A stretch of 34,086 nucleotides of DNA from NCBI GenBank assembly GCA_014860585.1, contig JACZJL010000179.1, positions 1 through 34,086 on the forward strand, read 5' to 3'. The notes under the pieces are model-generated. The model made no database searches, was not told the DNA's origin, and saw nothing but the letters and a program-made list of their open reading frames with translations. The translations under genes were made by a program, and so were the position numbers. Origin of the DNA: Bacteroidales bacterium (GTDB lineage Bacteria; Bacteroidota; Bacteroidia; Bacteroidales; 4484-276). Below are positions 33,823 through 34,086 of the stretch, in pieces. Position 1 is the stretch's first letter. The number at the start of each line of letters is the position of its first letter.

Positions 33823-34086
33823 TTATTTTTCCAATTCAACAATCAGTTTTGAAGCAATTTGTCCGGAGATGATTGCCGGCGGCACGCCAGGACCCGGAAC
33901 GGTTAATTGGCCGGCATAAACCAGATTTTGTACCTTTGAATTTTTCACCGAGGGTTTCAGAAAAGCAGTCTGGAGCAGCGTATTGGCCAATCCGTAAGCA
34001 TTTCCTTTGAAAGCATTGTAATCGGCGATAAAGTCGGAGTGTGAATAGGCCCGTTTGAAAACAATGTGTTTTTCGATGTTTTCGCC
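33823..34086 (-). CDS. crtI: Phytoene desaturase, C-terminal 87 residues (cut by window edge)
   Basis: The minus strand from the right edge reads an open frame of 87 residues to TAA at 33823-33825. It contains YGLANTLLQTAFLKPSV, then NLVYAGQLTVPGPGVPPAII and SGQIASKLIVE, the FAD-binding C-terminal signature of CrtI-type phytoene desaturases. The enzyme dehydrogenates phytoene to lycopene or related carotenes. The N-terminus with the Rossmann motif lies outside the window. It is the first visible gene of the operon, upstream of crtB. Confidence 0.95.
   Translation of the reverse strand, partial: GENIEKHIVFKRAYSHSDFIADYNAFKGNAYGLANTLLQTAFLKPSVKNSKVQNLVYAGQLTVPGPGVPPAIISGQIASKLIVELEK

Overview
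The window looks like chromosomal DNA of a member of the phylum Bacteroidota. Five large secreted proteins end in type A C-terminal sorting domains of the type IX secretion system (T9SS), which is restricted to this phylum. Several genes are preceded by the Bacteroidota -7 promoter element TAnnTTTG. A GH97 glycosidase, an ECF sigma factor paired with a membrane-spanning beta-barrel protein, and a receiver/PEP-synthase-like fusion point the same way. I see no rRNA, tRNA, CRISPR array, insertion sequence or phage gene. I cannot place the organism below phylum from the sequence alone.

Layout, left to right. (1) Positions 1-210 are AT-rich and hold four copies of an octamer TTATKAAC in a 2+2 inverted arrangement; they precede two rightward genes, an MsbA-type ABC exporter and a receiver-domain/PEP-synthase-like fusion, which end at a strong intrinsic terminator. 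(2) About 440 bp without a convincing gene (5060-5499) may hold gene debris. (3) A leftward operon encodes an ECF sigma factor, a protein with the layout of a dual membrane-spanning anti-sigma factor (inner-membrane helix, long linker, C-terminal outer-membrane barrel), and a nine-PKD-domain T9SS cargo protein. (4) Two rightward T9SS cargo genes follow, a parallel beta-helix protein and a giant papain-like peptidase. Converging on them is a leftward pair: a C10 (streptopain-like) peptidase with three CUB-like domains, then another T9SS cargo protein. (5) A compact two-gene restriction-modification system. (6) Housekeeping and envelope genes: a lipid kinase, an O-antigen ligase/polymerase-like membrane protein, a YdcF-type protein, a GH97 glycosidase, an Rrf2 regulator and a secreted alpha/beta hydrolase. 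(7) A leftward carotenoid operon cut by the right edge: crtI (C-terminal part), crtB, a secreted protein of unknown function, and idi.

How the parts fit together. Region 5500-22601 is essentially a surface-protein island. The sigma/anti-sigma pair is transcribed first in the PKD-protein operon, so it may set expression of that surface protein and perhaps its neighbours. The T9SS machinery itself is not in the window. The carotenoid genes form a coherent route: Idi balances IPP and DMAPP, CrtB makes phytoene, and CrtI desaturates it to lycopene. The most interesting element is the sigma / barrel-fused anti-sigma / PKD-cargo operon. After it come the papain-like peptidase with a calcium-loop insertion inside its catalytic domain, the restriction enzyme with an atypical nuclease motif, and the receiver/PEP-synthase fusion.
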